Origin: Plasmodium coatneyi
Lineage: Eukaryota > Apicomplexa > Aconoidasida > Haemosporida > Plasmodiidae
Direction of reading: 5' to 3'
Length of the DNA: 64,000 nt
Assembly (NCBI RefSeq): GCF_001680005.1
Contig: NC_033559.1
Coordinates: forward strand, 434,001 to 498,000
Numbering within the stretch: the stretch's first letter is position 1; the number at the start of each line of letters is the position of its first letter. Shown here piece after piece: positions 32,867 through 47,300 of this stretch. Below the pieces are notes generated by a model, which was given only the letters and a program-made list of their open reading frames with translations, searched no databases and was not told the origin of the DNA. The translations under genes and the position numbers were made by a program.

Positions 32867-33679
32867 AAAAGGAAAAAAGTGTGCAATGTGAAATTAAGCA
32901 AAAGTGCATGGAAGCTACTCAATCGGCACATGCCGGAAGACCAAACGGCCGCGTTCATTTGTTAATGTGTACTTCTGCACCATTTCGTGGTTAAAAAAAA
33001 AAAAAAACGCTTACCACCATGCGCAAGGGTAAAAATTTACCCTGGGGAAGTAGGTTCCTACAAGCCGTGTTCATATTATCAATTTTAGGGACATTCCATT
33101 GGAGCAAGGAAAAAAAAAAAAGAACACTCCTCAGTTGATGAACCACAACTGTTCATTTGCCCTTATGGCGTTAAAGCTTATGTAGTACACGTAAGGTATA
33201 CATTTTCGGCACATCAGCAAGGTATGTCAGGTTACAAGTACATTTTCCTCTTTTTTCCCACCTTTTTGGCAATTTTTACATTTTTCATCGAAATTTTAAA
33301 AGCTCCCTTTTTCGAACCATTTTAAACATCGGGCAGGCAAAAATATCGTTTGAACGCCGTCTCCGTTTGTGCATACATGAGGGTGCGGGTAAGCATTGAA
33401 TGGGTCGCAGCTTTGTCATGTCCCTTGGTTTTGCTCCCTTCCATTTAATTTTACTTTAATGTAATATATTTTTTTTTGTGATGCCCTTTCTTTTGTGCTC
33501 ATCCCAAAGGGGCTTACTAAAAATACACAGCAGAAGGGCACTATTGTTACTTCCCACTTTTTCAGGAATGAAACACACGCGACATGAAGCCATCCTGTGC
33601 GCGAACACACAGAACATGACAGACCAAACAAGCATATACATCAACACACCAATGATTACATTATGCTTTTGAACCCTAC
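32867..33679. other. Divergent intergenic region, RAP-like gene / L29
   Basis: This is a probable shared promoter region of two organelle-type genes. The part nearest 32867-32965 may contain the first exon of the RAP-like gene. No other gene is seen. Confidence 0.5.
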
Positions 33680-33709
33680 ATGGTTCTTACCCTTACATGG
33701 AGAAAAACA

Positions 33710-34424
33710 ATGAACCTTTATTTTACGCCCTTCCTGTTTCTCCTCCTTTGTAACGCATACATAATTATAGGGGTAAATTTAAAAAGAAAATGCGTCTCCT
33801 TTTTCTTAAGTTGTAATTTGAATAGTGCACATAAGAGCAATCACCACAGTCCTCTGTTCTGTTACAAAAAAAGAGTAAAAGCGAAGGAACTTAGGAAGTT
33901 GTCAACTGAGGAGCTTGAGAAGGTACACACTCGCACGTCTGTTCTATTCTGACAAATGCTACAGGGGAAAGTGGCTCTTTACCTTCCCTATGTGTCAGTA
34001 CATATACATTCATAGTATATTCCCCCGAAGGAGCGCCTTCACATGTGCTCAGAAAGGTACATAACTGAAGACGCCGCCAATGTGGCCTTTACCCCTTCAC
34101 CACGAACACCGCGGTATCATTTTTACCACTCCCCGGCAGGAAATCGTCAAGTGCAGACTGGACATACAAAAGTTCCAACACCAGGGGTTTCACGATATAC
34201 ATAATTATAACGTTTATTATGAGAAAAATGCCAAAAGAAAATTAGCGCAGCTGCTGACCATATACTATGAGAGGTACCTTGATAAGCACGTTCGTATAAA
34301 AAGTAACCCCTCTGAAGGAGCAGACATCAGTTCGGTACCATCCGCACAGGGGGACAAAGAAGCAAAGGAACCAACTAACCACGAGGAATCAACCGCCAAC
34401 AGCAGTAGTGAAACGAAAACATGA
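33710..34424 (+). CDS. L29: Apicoplast-type ribosomal protein L29 (uL29) precursor, two exons
   Basis: Exons 33710-33922 and 34140-34424 join in phase 0 across a 217-base GT-AG intron, giving 165 residues. An in-frame ATG at 33680 would add ten residues, but the Met at 33710 places the hydrophobic signal peptide (NLYFTPFLFLLLCNAYIIIG) right at the N-terminus, so I prefer it. A Lys/Ser/Asn/His-rich basic stretch follows, as in an apicoplast transit peptide. The L29 domain spans about residues 56-118: KAKELRKLSTEELEK, then EIVKCRLDIQKFQHQG, then the second helix KNAKRKLAQLLTIYYERYL. This is the two-helix hairpin with the usual 'LR-LS-EEL' opening and 'R-x-x-A-x-x-LT' second helix. L29 sits by the peptide exit tunnel of the large subunit. 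A polar, acidic tail of about 45 residues after the domain is an extension not seen in bacterial L29. Confidence 0.92.
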
Positions 34425-35327
34425 CTCCGGGAAAAGGAACCACGGGAAATATATAACCCGTTTTGTTTTATTTTCTTAAAACGTTTGTTTTATATCCACT
34501 TACTTGTGAACAACTTGTCGAACGTTTGCGCTTTATGAGAAGAGGCCCCATTTAACGAACCATTCTGACAGCGCCTCTTTTTGCAGGCCTACATGAGTAT
34601 GAGCCTACGCTTATATTGGGATCTTAATAATGCGGGTATATATACATATAGCGTATTTTTCCCTATTTTCAAACACCTGTTTGACGTGAAAAAAATTTTG
34701 CCTCGCTTTTATTGCCTTAACTTTTTTTGTCAATCTGATCGAAACAGATTAGATGCATTACGATAATTCGTAAATAACGTATCATTTTTTGTACATTGGG
34801 TAGAGGCGCGCATTTCCCGTGCATAGCCATATACGTATTTTTTTTTTTTTTTTTAACCCCGCACCGGGAATGTAATTAATTTTTTTCCTCTTTCCACCCA
34901 TTTTGCCTAACGGAGTAATTTTTCCCTAAAGGCAAAAAACATGTTATATATATTGGTCGGGGATTTCATCTACAAGGCCTTTTGACCCATTCCGTAGGGG
35001 CCACTTTGTAGTTTTTTTTTTTTTTTTCTCAACCAAATAGCGGTCACATCCACGCGACTGCGAAGAATTGCTTCAACTTTTCAACCATTTGGCAATTCAT
35101 GGTAGAACATTTCTTATCCCCCTTTTTTACATGCTCCTATTTCTTCGCATAAATAGTTGAAAGAAGCGGCATGGCTGTATACGCGGGCATCTACATATAA
35201 TAATCTGCCCGTTGTACAGAATAATCCTTTGGAACATTCCTACGTTGGACGTATGACCTGTAAAAAGGTCCCGTCCCCTTCCTGTCAACATAACCCCTTT
35301 TTTGAATAATTTTCCAAATTGTAAAAA
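34425..35327. other. Intergenic region upstream of UTP20
   Basis: This holds the 3' flank of L29 and the promoter of the UTP20 gene, with T-rich tracts near 34839-34854 and 35014-35028. A 61-codon frame at 34581 has no support. Confidence 0.55.
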
Positions 35328-38300
35328 ATGAAAAAGTCGTTGAAGAATATCAAACTGAAATTAAGGAACAAAAAGAGGAAGGGAAACTTCGTCTCCTTCT
35401 ACGACAGAATAAAAGAAATTAATGAGAAGGAGAAGCTGCAGGCATGTAGCGTCCTCGGCGGCGCAAACTACGACGATGGTTTAACTTCACAATGGATAAC
35501 TAACGAATCTAAGGATGCGGAAGGTGAGGAAGCAATGCGAATTCGCCCCGCGTATGCATGTGTCATTGTATATATGATCGATGGTATACACGTCACCAGT
35601 AAACGGTGAACTGTGTTCCTTCGTTTACACCGCGCCAGACGGTGAACTACACGCGTACCTGTTTCCCCACTAATGGCAGTTACGGTATAGTAGGTTTTGC
35701 TTGTCTCACCATATTGTTTTATATATATATTTTTCCCTTTGTACCCCCTTTGTTAGACCTCAAAAGAACAAACTTCTACGCAGCGCTGCAGGTGTACCCC
35801 CAGAACTGCTTCAACAGTGACTTCAAAAAATGCTGCAGAGAACTACAACCGTATGCGAAAAATCTAATGCTCATTTTGCTAAACAAGGACAAAATTTTCA
35901 GCACCATTTTCAAGTACATAGAGAATAGCAAAATCCAAAATGACGAAAATTATTTCTACAAATTGTTGGTGATCCTCATAAAGGATTTAAAAGATGAAAG
36001 CAAAAAGTACATAGATCATATTTTAAAAATATTATACGACAAAATTAATTTTAACAATTTAGACTTGTTAGAGGAAATATTTAATACCTATACAAATATA
36101 TTCAGAATAATGAATAAAAAAATTATAAGTAACGTGGATAAGTATATAAAAATATCCCTACCATTGTTACAGCATCGAAATAGTATTATAAAAATTTTCA
36201 TTGCAGATAGCTTTTCCTACCTGTTGAGGAAATTATCCTTACATGATTTAATAGAGTGCTTTCAAAAATTATTTTCCTTTTGCGATTGTGTGAAAAGGAA
36301 CAAAGTCAGAGATTATTGTGACACGCTGAGCCTCCTCATGTTAGAAGCTCTAAAAGTTGATAAAGACAAACTGTCCAGAAAAACTTTACCCTTTCTGAAG
36401 TTTATAATTTATTCACTATTCTTAAAAACGACATATTATTGTGAAGAGACGGAGAGTCATTATGAGCCAATTGAAGATACACACTCTATGCACTTTATAA
36501 AAAATGCAGTAGCAACCTTCTTCGTTGATATTTATAATTTTACGAAAAAGGGGAATTTTGAATTTGTGGAAATATTTCTAACCTTCATTTTGAGAAACTA
36601 CTCCATTCTGTTCAGAAGATACTACACGGATTTGTTAGTTCAGTCTGACCAAAGTGCAGATGCGCTGCATTTGCTGATCAGTCAAGGGGGCCCAAACGGG
36701 GTCTCCTCAATTTTTCCCTCGTTAGACAATTCGGATGGGCACAGTAGTGAGGTGGTAACTACTGCGTATGATTTGCAAGGTGAGGATGACGGCGGAGTGG
36801 AGGCTTCTCCATCGAGCCACGCTCCAGATGAATCACCAGAGAGAAGCTCCAAACTTCGCAACAACGATCAGTTTAGTGATGATCACCCACACGTAGACAC
36901 CAAACAGGCGCAATCCTCCGAAATGCAAAGGAAGGCCTTTTTCGCGAAAGAAATTTTCCACAGCTGTACGAACTTTTTTCTGAAAAAAATATTAAGCATA
37001 TGGATAGAAAAAAACAGCCAACAGAAATGTATAATTGTGGAAACCGTTCTTCGCGAGCTCAGTAAATACGCCCAAGATGTGCACTGTTTGAAGTTAAATT
37101 ACGTCTCCTTTTTTTATATATGGAATATCTACGACCACGTGTTCTTTTTACTAAATCGGGACGTGGTCTCCAATGAAGGCATAAAAAATATGTTCACCTC
37201 TCTAATCAATATATTTATGAGCATGGTGACTGCAGATCAGTGCAATAACCTAAGTCGCCACCACCCTCTTCGAGACTCCCTCTTCCGCTGTTTCATTCTC
37301 AACGTGGACGAACTGTTAAGCAGAAAAAATCACAGCAGCGAAGATTCACATCTGAACGATATTTTGAAGTGCATATTTGTCAACATAGCGAGAGATGTGC
37401 AGAAGGTTGACATATTTATGCGTTCACAGGAATGCCACATGGTGGACGCACTGAAGGAGGGAGCTGGCCAAAACCACTTACCCGAAGAGGAAAACATGTC
37501 TAAAAAAGTAGACCCCTACAACATCTCCGATGAGGGTGCTAATCTACATTTGGGAAAAATATTCCTCCTGTTTGACATTTTGAAAAACACAACAGGAAGG
37601 GAGAGTAACTCCACGGAGGAGTGTAAGAACATGCACAAGAAGAAACGACAAAATGGAGACTTGTGCACAGATGAGGAGATGGACTGCTCCAGACCTAGCA
37701 GCGGAAGGGGTTCCTTCCACCATGGGTCTGACAACACGCGTAATAACAATATGAGCCATGAGGATTCCCCAACACAAATGCAAACAGAGCTTCATAATTT
37801 ATTTTCCATCATCTTCGAAAAAGTAACAAACATACTTGCAATTTTGAAGAGCATTAATGAGTATGCCAATGTGGACAGTACAACAATTATGAAAAACGGG
37901 GAAGAGGTTCCAAATGAACCCGAGGAAAATATCCAAAAAGTAGTACAGTTTTTATTTGCATACGTGAGCCTACTAACAGAAATAAGCAGAACCGACGGGA
38001 CCATACTACTTTTATGCGAAAAACGCAATGGTAACAAAAAGGAGGAGGACAGCTTTTTTACTATATTTAGAGAAATATGCCACAGGGTGGAAGAACTGAA
38101 AAGTAGACATTGCATAGGAAGGAAACTCCACAAGGAGAACTCCTCTCCCGATATGAATTTCTACCTGAACAGCATCATATTGGATGGACATGTTATGATG
38201 ACAAGGTTGGCGAAGGAAATGTATGAACAAAGCGAAGTAATCGAAAACGTCCTTCCGAGCAACAACAGGTTTTTGCTGACCTGTTTAAGCAAGTGGGATA

Positions 38301-41300
38301 AGCACGAGGTGTATGGTGTGGACTACTTGAAAAAAATAAAAAACATACTTACCAACCTGAACGAAATGAACTTTTTTGCACACAAAATGGATGACTTATG
38401 TGCATACTTAAAGGTCTTTAAAAAGCTGTTTCTCCATTACGACAAGGCGAATAGGAAAGAGTTCCTGCAAATTATCCAATTCGTAGTAGGCATATGTATT
38501 GCACTGAAAAAGGAGAAAGGAAGTTATCATACTACAAATGAGGACAGCACTACATCGGAAGAGAGTAGTAACCCTACCTGCTACGCGAAGTTGTTACCCC
38601 TTTTTGATTGTCTCATTTATTTAGAAAATGAAGAATACTTAGCCACGTACGATAAGATTTATGAGTCCAAAATTATTGACGTAGTAAATTATTTGACCTT
38701 TTTTAAAAGCTTCAACATTTTAAGCGATTACTTGCTGAAGGTGTGCACAAAAGTTTGTATTGTAGAATTGGTTTATCTGTTGAATGCTAGTTTGGTGAGT
38801 ATCCCCAAGGCAATCACTCTTCACGTGAAGAACTTCCTGCGGTCGTACAGCATAGACAAACAAATGGACGACGAAGAGAGTTATCACCACCAGTTGGAAT
38901 ACTATTTTTTTGTACTAAACGAGGTTTTCAAAATGGGTAAGGAAGAGCTGCTCGCTGTGGAAGCGGAGGTGAGCAGAAAAAATGCTTCATGGGGAGATTC
39001 AGCCAGTGACATTTGTGAGGAAGAAAACACTGCGGATGACAGTGCGAAGCACTTTGTGGGGGAAATGGACGGACGAGAGGATCACAGTGAGGGTGGCCAC
39101 CGTCAGCATTGCACCCCCCCCCTGAGGGACCTCATTTGGCGGAACATAGAAGAGTGCGAAATTAATATACAACAGTATGTGCACACCAAGAGGGGCAACA
39201 AACCACCCACATTGCCAAGAAGCAAACATGTGAATGCTGAAAATACCCTCAAGATTGCATTCGCCACCATCCATATGGTGATCGTGCCGCAGGTGAACAG
39301 CCTTAACAAATCGTATAGATCAAAACTGCTGGATATGTACGTTTGGATAATGAGCTATATTAATAGCAATTTCAGGCGCTTCGTCCAGGAGTTAAAATAT
39401 TACTCCCTCTTGAATGTGGTGTTTGACATTGTGGAGAGTTTGAATGAGTTATGTCATGTGCAGGGGGGAGCGTCCCAGTCTGCCACGTCTACGCAGCCAC
39501 AAGTTGATCGAATCACCCGCGCCGTAAAAACCTTCGTCAGCAAATTTGCCCACAGCATGAACATTTTGAGCATCCCCAATATGATCAAATTTCTGCATAT
39601 ACTCTGCACATACAACGAGAAACTGAACAACTACAAAAACGACATTGAAGAAATGCTACTGGAGAGGAATGTCAATATCACCAAGTTACTGCTGAACATA
39701 AAAGAGGAAGACAGCAGCGGGATTATCCCCATTTTGATAAAAATTATTTTCTGCATTTTAAAAAATAAAATGAAAAAAGGAAATAAAAAATTGAAGAAGA
39801 ATATGATTTTTTACCTATCCAACATTTCTTGTGACAATTACTGCCACATCCTTATATCTGTAGTGTACCCCTTGGTGAATGTATACGAGGGTTCAATTGA
39901 CTATGGTAACTTACTCAGATACGGAGAGAAGGAGAGGGTGTTGGTCAGTTTCCTCACCAATTGTCAGGGGAACTTTGCGGCGCACTGGAGGTACCAATGT
40001 GACACGCGGGCAGTAAATTCAACCATTGCGGTGGCCAGTGCAACGGTCAATACAAACAATGGGGAAGGAATTTCCCTCTGCTACGACGACGCCTTTAATC
40101 ACTCCAGTTGGCACTTCGGCAACCATATAATTGAAATAAAGAAAGATGCGCTGTTTAAAAACTTCCACTTCAACAAAAGCATTAGTCTTTTTATCGAGAT
40201 ACTGAAGATCATGAAGTACAAGCTGGATACCTACATGGATTTTTTTCTCCACGTCTTTGTCACCATAAGTCACTACATCAATGTTTACCACCTGATGAAG
40301 AAGAAGGCGAAGGGGAGAAGGATTTTCCTGGTGGTTAAGAAGATGGAAGGTAGAGACAAATGTGGAAGCGACGACGGGGGGGAGGAGACCCAAATGATTA
40401 GTAGCCTCGGCGAAAGTGAATACAAGGACGGGGCGAAAGAACACCAGCAGAAATTTGATCACGAGTTTGATAATGAGTGTGAGCGTGCCCCCCCCAAGGA
40501 ACACACTGTCGAACTGAACGTGAAGAACTCCTACCTGAAGAACGCCAACAAGAAGTGCATTGAGAGCATCCAGTTTATCATGCTCAACTACGAAATGACA
40601 ACTGCCAATTTGGAGAAGGCAAAAGATTTCTTCACCTTCCTGTTTAGAAAAAATTTGAAGAACATAGGGAAACCAAATTTGTTCCTGAAAATTCTGCTTG
40701 ACATTTGGAGTAAGAACGAATCGTATCACGGGTTCTACGACAGTATCGTACCTAACTCTTTACCCGTTTTGGTGAAAGCTGTGAACAACCCATTAATTGT
40801 CAGCCGATTGAGTTACACTGAATGGAACGCACTCACGGAGAAGGTATTCGATGTTGTTTTGCGCCTCTGTGGTTATGACCATTTGGAGGGCAACGAACTG
40901 AATTGGCGTAAAGGGGAAGCCCCCATAAAAGAGCAGGAGCGCATTCGGGGGAGAATCAAAAACAGGGGAGTACAGACAATCGTGGAAAAGAGAAAAGGCT
41001 ATGACGTGTCCCCTTCGATAGGCATGAAGATATTGAATCCACTCATTTCGGACATTATCGTATGTATTAGGAAAACCATTTTAAGAAGGTACAAACAGTT
41101 CCTTGAGGAAAAGGAAAAAGGAATCACACTTCGTAAAAGAAGCAAAACAGATGAATTAAAAATTATTACCAATAAAGAACTATACATTCTAATTGAATTG
41201 TCTTCCGTGAACAAAAACCAGAAGTACAATTTGCACGTCATTAATATAATTATCACCTTCGTGCTTATCAATGTTAAGTCGCTACATAGTACAAATTCGG

Positions 41301-44300
41301 ACCACGTGCAGAAGCTCAAACTTATATTGGTAGCTTTGAAGAGGTTACTCATTAATGTATCAAAGGGGGAAAATGAGTACCCAAAATGGAAGGGAAAAAA
41401 GAAAACAAATTACAACTTATCCTTCTATTATGAAGCGACGAGGAACGCCACGCCCAGATGTGCAAATATGTCCCATGTAGACAATGTAGAGGAAAAAAAA
41501 CGTGCACGAAAAATAAGCGTATACTCATTTTGTCAGCACTCCTATCACTATTCGCACATATTGTACGTGTGCTACAAACTAAAAAGCATGGTGTACGAAA
41601 TTGTCCAGAGATGCTATGACGTCAGCTGTAGAGTCCTCGCCGGGGATCTCCTAATTATGATTGGTTGCATCTTTCTAAAAATTAGAAACATAAACAGATA
41701 TTTAGAAAATTTTAAAAAAAATATGGACACCTTTTTAAAAAAAACAAACGAGCTTAATTATAACTCCAAAGTGGTCCTAAAGCAGATCATGAAAATTCCT
41801 TTAAAAAATGACCAAACCAGAAGGCAGAATTATTATTACACCTTCCTTCAGATTGCCCAGATATTTTGCGGTCTCAACATTTGCAATGACCAAATCTCCC
41901 ACCATGAATACGACGCGGATGTGCAGTTTTTAATTTTCCTCGATTTGTGTAATGTGAAAATGGCTACCGTTATGAGGAGTTATGCGGTGGAAGGGGAAGA
42001 ATACCCAATGGGAAGCCGCAACAATGAGGAGGTAAACAAGGGGAAGAAGAAGAAGACACCCAGCAAATACACCTTTGATCACCTGTTTTCAAATAGCAAC
42101 AAGTTGTTCCATGAAATCCTCGTGAGGCACAGCTCCTTTTTAATTTTCAACGAAGCGACCAACGATATGGTTAGAGACAAATCCGTGCAGTTCGTTTTGT
42201 TCTTCCCCCAATTCTTGAAATGGCTACTACAGGCGTATGAAAGGAGCGATGAGAATGTGCACCACCTGAGCATCGAGAGAGACGTCAAAATATGTGTCCA
42301 TTTCCTAGTTAACATTATAATACCCAAAGCGCTCAACGCACTAAAAAAGAACGTCAACGATTTTACCAAAATTGCGCTGCAGATTATCTTCACAACGGTG
42401 AAGCTAGTTAGCCCCCACATGGACGCACTCAAACGATTAGATGTTGAACCCTTTTTAAGGGAGGTTAAAAATTCTCTGGTAAAAAATTATGTACTCAATG
42501 CAGACACAGATTCTTTGTTCTGCTTTAGCGCCGTGAAGACGAATAAGAGTGAGCAGAGGCAACCCTCCGAAGAGGAAAGGACGAACTTCAAAATGTTGGA
42601 AAGGTTGCTATTTCACGACTTACATCACAACCTAGTTGGAACATTTCATGAGAATAAGTCAAATAAGATTGGGAGGAAAGATGAAGAAAATAATAAACGT
42701 ACATCCATAATCGAAAATATAATAGACCTTAAATCAGAGAACAACTCCAAAGGTGTGGAAAAATTAATCGCCATTACCCCCCTATTGTGCTACTACACCA
42801 TTTCTAAGATTGTAATTCCACTTGCACTGAATTACATCCTCCAAACGAGTTCAAAAAAAGAAACATACAACAAAACACTAAGCGCAAATAGCATCAAGCT
42901 TCTTGGCACGTGTACCGAGAGGGTGGGTATCAAAGTTGTTTATAACCTTTTGGAGTTGCTTCTTTCGGAACTGAAGAAAAACTCATTTAATAAGGTATAC
43001 GTCGAAAAGGCAGTAAGTCACATTGTGAGGACGTACGATTTTAGGGAATTCAGGGGCATGGAATTGGAGCAGAATTGGGCCCGCCCAGGGGGAACATCCT
43101 CGGATAAATTTCGAAACGGGGACGAGGTAAACCGCGCCGCAGAGCAAAATGAAAGAATCCAAATGGGAGAAGTCAAAGGGATAGAAGTTGCAGTGGAAGA
43201 CGCACCTGTGGAGGCCGAACCGACGGGGAGGGGCAGTCCCAGCCCGCTCTGCCACAAGTTCATCCGTCGCATCCTGCCACAGTTGAAGCAGCTAATGTTC
43301 GACAAATTCGCAACGAACGACAAGAAAAAACAAAAAAGTTACATAAACGACCAAGTCGTTGACTTCAAAAATAAGGAGGCAGTGGCCAAGGCAGACATCA
43401 TCATATCATTTTTAGTAATTTTAAACAAAATGAATTACAATTTTGAGAAAGAGTTACACAAAATAATTTACAGATTATGTTTCTGCTTGTCATCCAAAAA
43501 TAACAATGTAAGAAGTGAATCGAAGAAGACCATGTGTTTCATTTCCATGTACCTCGGTTTGAGCTACTTCGATTTGATCATAAAGCAAATGTCGGATTAT
43601 CTGACCAAGGGATATCACGTGCCGATATTTTTGTGCACAGTTAACTCCATCCTGGAGTCTGTGCTAAAGAAGAAGGACAAATTTTTAGACAAGAATTACT
43701 TAACCATCGGTTTGAACGTTCTGAACGATGGGAATATCAAAAGGTCCAAGAGGAAGGACTCCAATCCGCGCAGCGGAAGTAGCGCCACCCCGCACGACGC
43801 CTTCTGCACCAACATTTTTAACATGATCAAGCTAGAAATAATAAACGAAATTGACAAAAATACTGAAGATGTTAATAAGAAGCATATAAAAAGAAAAACG
43901 AAGGAAAGCAAAAAGACCTATGGAAAGAATATCATTAAGCTGTTAACAAATATAGTACCCGAAAAATGTATCGAAAATAATATCCTCACATTTTTAGAAA
44001 GCTTATTTAGTGGAGAATCATTCGAAAATAACGAAGTGGATAAAAATTTTATTTTTAAAAAAAAATATATTTTTATCGTATTGTCTTACTTCAACAATTT
44101 TGTAAAAGGAATAGAAGAGAATAGAAGTCTCTCCCCCCATTTTGTCCTAAACATTATTTACAAACTGTTAACCAAATCGGTGTATTTTTTCAGAGGGGAT
44201 GATTATCAAAATTTGTGCAGTGTTATGCAAAATAGCTCCATTTTACTTTTTAAATATAAAGTCCCTGACCAAGCAGTGCAGACCTTTGGCAGCTTCAAGA

Positions 44301-47300
44301 AGGGTATCCAGTTTTATGTGCCTCAGGAAACAATGGAGGAGAGGTACTTGGGACTTAATTACCAAAACAAATGTGTCCATTACCCGTCTAAAGGGAATAA
44401 CAATATGCATATAATACAGGGGTCATTTCAGGAGAAAAGCATTTATGACGCTATTGGAAAGACGAAGAAATTTGATTTCCAGGTACTTGCACAGGTGTTG
44501 GCTAGGTGTGCCCTCAAGTTGTTAGCTTACGTGGTGAAGCGCTCGTCAGAGTTGTTCACGCAGGATATAAGGTTAAGAAGTAATTCAGATGCTAATGACA
44601 ACATAGATGGTGTTATACAGGGTGGGAGATACCCCTGCGGAACGATCAAAGAAACGCCAACTTTCTACTCCGCGTCCACCACCGTGACGAACGTGGATGA
44701 TAAATCGCCTGGAGAAAATGAAAACGCGCAGAAGGGGCAATTCACATTTATCGGTAATGACAAGGGAAGCACCGCAGAGGCAGTCATCACCCCCGTGGGG
44801 AACAAAACTAATAACAATTGGGTAAACCCGAACAATTGGGGCTCCTTTTCAAGCTTCCCGGAATTTATAGGCCTAATTGAACCGCTCCTTGTGTACTTCT
44901 TCTGCTACGGAAAGGAAGACGTATTTGTTCTATCCTCCAAGTGCATCAAAATTATTAAAAAAAAGAAATTCAGCGATTTTAAAAAGTTTGGAAAATTAAT
45001 TATCCTCTCATCCGTGGATATACTAAAAAATATCCCCAATTATTACAGCAAAGAATTTGATAAGCTCATTCTGTCATGCATTGACACCTTGACATATCTC
45101 ATACGGGGTAACAACAAAAATGATATTATATCTTGGCTGAATTCTGACCTATCCTATCGGGGAAAACCTAATGATAGTGTTGATGAGTCCACAAATAACG
45201 ACACTGTTTTGAAGAAAAAGAGAAAATTGGAAAACGGCACAAATAGTAAGAATCCCCATGACCCACATCACAAGATAGCAAAGTTGAAGAAGCAGAAAAA
45301 ACTGAATTATTTGCTGGACGAAAAGGTCTTATCTATGCATTATCCCACCATGGAAGGGGGAGAAAATTCCCAGGAGGAAGAAGAAGAATCGACTAACACT
45401 CTACGATACTGCCTAATTAACCAAATTTCGATGCTACTAGAAAGTAAGAATCACGTGTGGGAGTTACTAATATTATTTAAAAACTGCATGCTGCGGGAAG
45501 ACATAAATAACCTCATCAAGAAGGGGGCGATTATCCTAAAAATGAACAGCTGCATTGATCAAATTTTTACCATCATGATAGAAGAGTCTCATAATATGAA
45601 ATTGTCATTTCTGTGTGGACAAATTTATGTCGACTTTTTGATGCGCTTTCCTATATCAAAAAAGGAGAAGAAAAAAAAGTTTTTCCAAATTTTAAATAAT
45701 TTAAATGATGAAAATGACGACTCCAGGATTGCCACTTTGAATGCCCTCTACGTCTTCCTCAACAGATCTAACGCCAAGTTATTAAAGGACGAATTTTATT
45801 ACGTTACTTTTGCCAGCATCATAGTGCATTTTACTAATGAAACAAATTACAAGTGCAAGAAAATGTATATCTTTTTGACCTCATTACTCTTCCAACAAGT
45901 GAACGATTTGACCTATGTTTTTAATTCGTATAAAATGTTAAAGCGGAACTTACTCTTTTGCGAAAAGACATCTTTCACGTATACCTACTTGTATTTGCTT
46001 CCCCTCTTCTCTTCCATTTTTTCCGAGCGGGTTGATACATATGGGCAGATGATTCAGGGTGATGATAAGCTGGAACAGGATGAGCTGAGTTCAGTATCGA
46101 AGGAGCACCAAAAGGGGAGACGAGACAGAATATTGCAGCTAACTTTGTGGGGGAAAGACGTATCGATGGAAAATGACAGAAACGGCGAATCTAGTGCATG
46201 TCTCCAGGATGCACTTAGTGTGGGTAACTCCCTTGGGGAGGACACCATGAACGAGGAGCACAACACCATTAGAAATTACTTCATAAAGGAACTACTTAGA
46301 AGCACGAAAAAGTACAATACGAAGATGAGCCCAAGTGAAAGCGACGGTGTAGTTTTTTCCCCCCCTAGTGATATGACCCTTTTTATGAAAAACCAATTGG
46401 AAGATTTGTTCCTATCGGTCATGTTTTACCTAATCGACAGGACGTGCGCTGATGTGAAGGCGTTCATGAAGGGGGACAAGCTGTCTCTTCAAGTAATAAC
46501 CTCCACGCAGAACATTACCCATTTTAGTAGCAACTATGAGATATACGCACAGATGGACAAGGATTTAGTATACCTCTTTTACAAGGCACTAGAGCAGATT
46601 TTTACCCATATGGATATAGACTTGATAGAAAATTTGGTGCAAGAAAAACACGCCCACAAAATGTACAAGCGGTACTTCGTAAAGGAGGACCAACTAGTGT
46701 ATACCAACGGAGGGTGTACAACAGACGGAGAAGAAAAAGAAACAAACGCAACAGCTAATGAAGACACAATCCACGACAAATTAATTTTGTACTTTCTGTA
46801 CTTCTGGAATTTGATCATACAAAATGGACTGTTCAATAAGAACCCATATGTGCAAATCATATCGCTGAAGATGCTGCTAAATTATATAAGTAACAAAATG
46901 ACACGCCCGTTTTTCCCTCTCCTATTGGTCAAGCTGTATTCTTCGGATAAATTTATTATCAACCTGGTTTTAAAAAAAGTCCTGTCCCTCCTGTTAAATT
47001 CATACTTTCTGGAACATTTCTATATATACCATAAGGAAATTAGTGTTTTTCTGTCCAAAATTTGCGTGCTGTTGGTTAACTTCCCGTGGATTACCAACGG
47101 GTTTGATGACCAAAGTGGTAGCGAAGAAGTAGCGTGTCAGAGCTACTGTGTGGAAAATTGTGGCCAAGTGAAAGGGCCATGTAATTCACCCTGTGATAAA
47201 GACACCGAGTATTCACATGTTACCGCACATCGAAATGGTCCTAGCGAGGAGACTTCCGCAAAAGAAACCCAAATGGACAACCATTTTAGCGGCGCAAGTG

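Noticed and set aside
35606..35756. Upstream start of the long UTP20 frame (MNCVPSFTPRQ...)
   Set aside because: This part is intron 1: a GTGAGG donor at 35524 and a TTTGTTAG acceptor at 35756 join the basic N-terminal exon in phase to the conserved segment.
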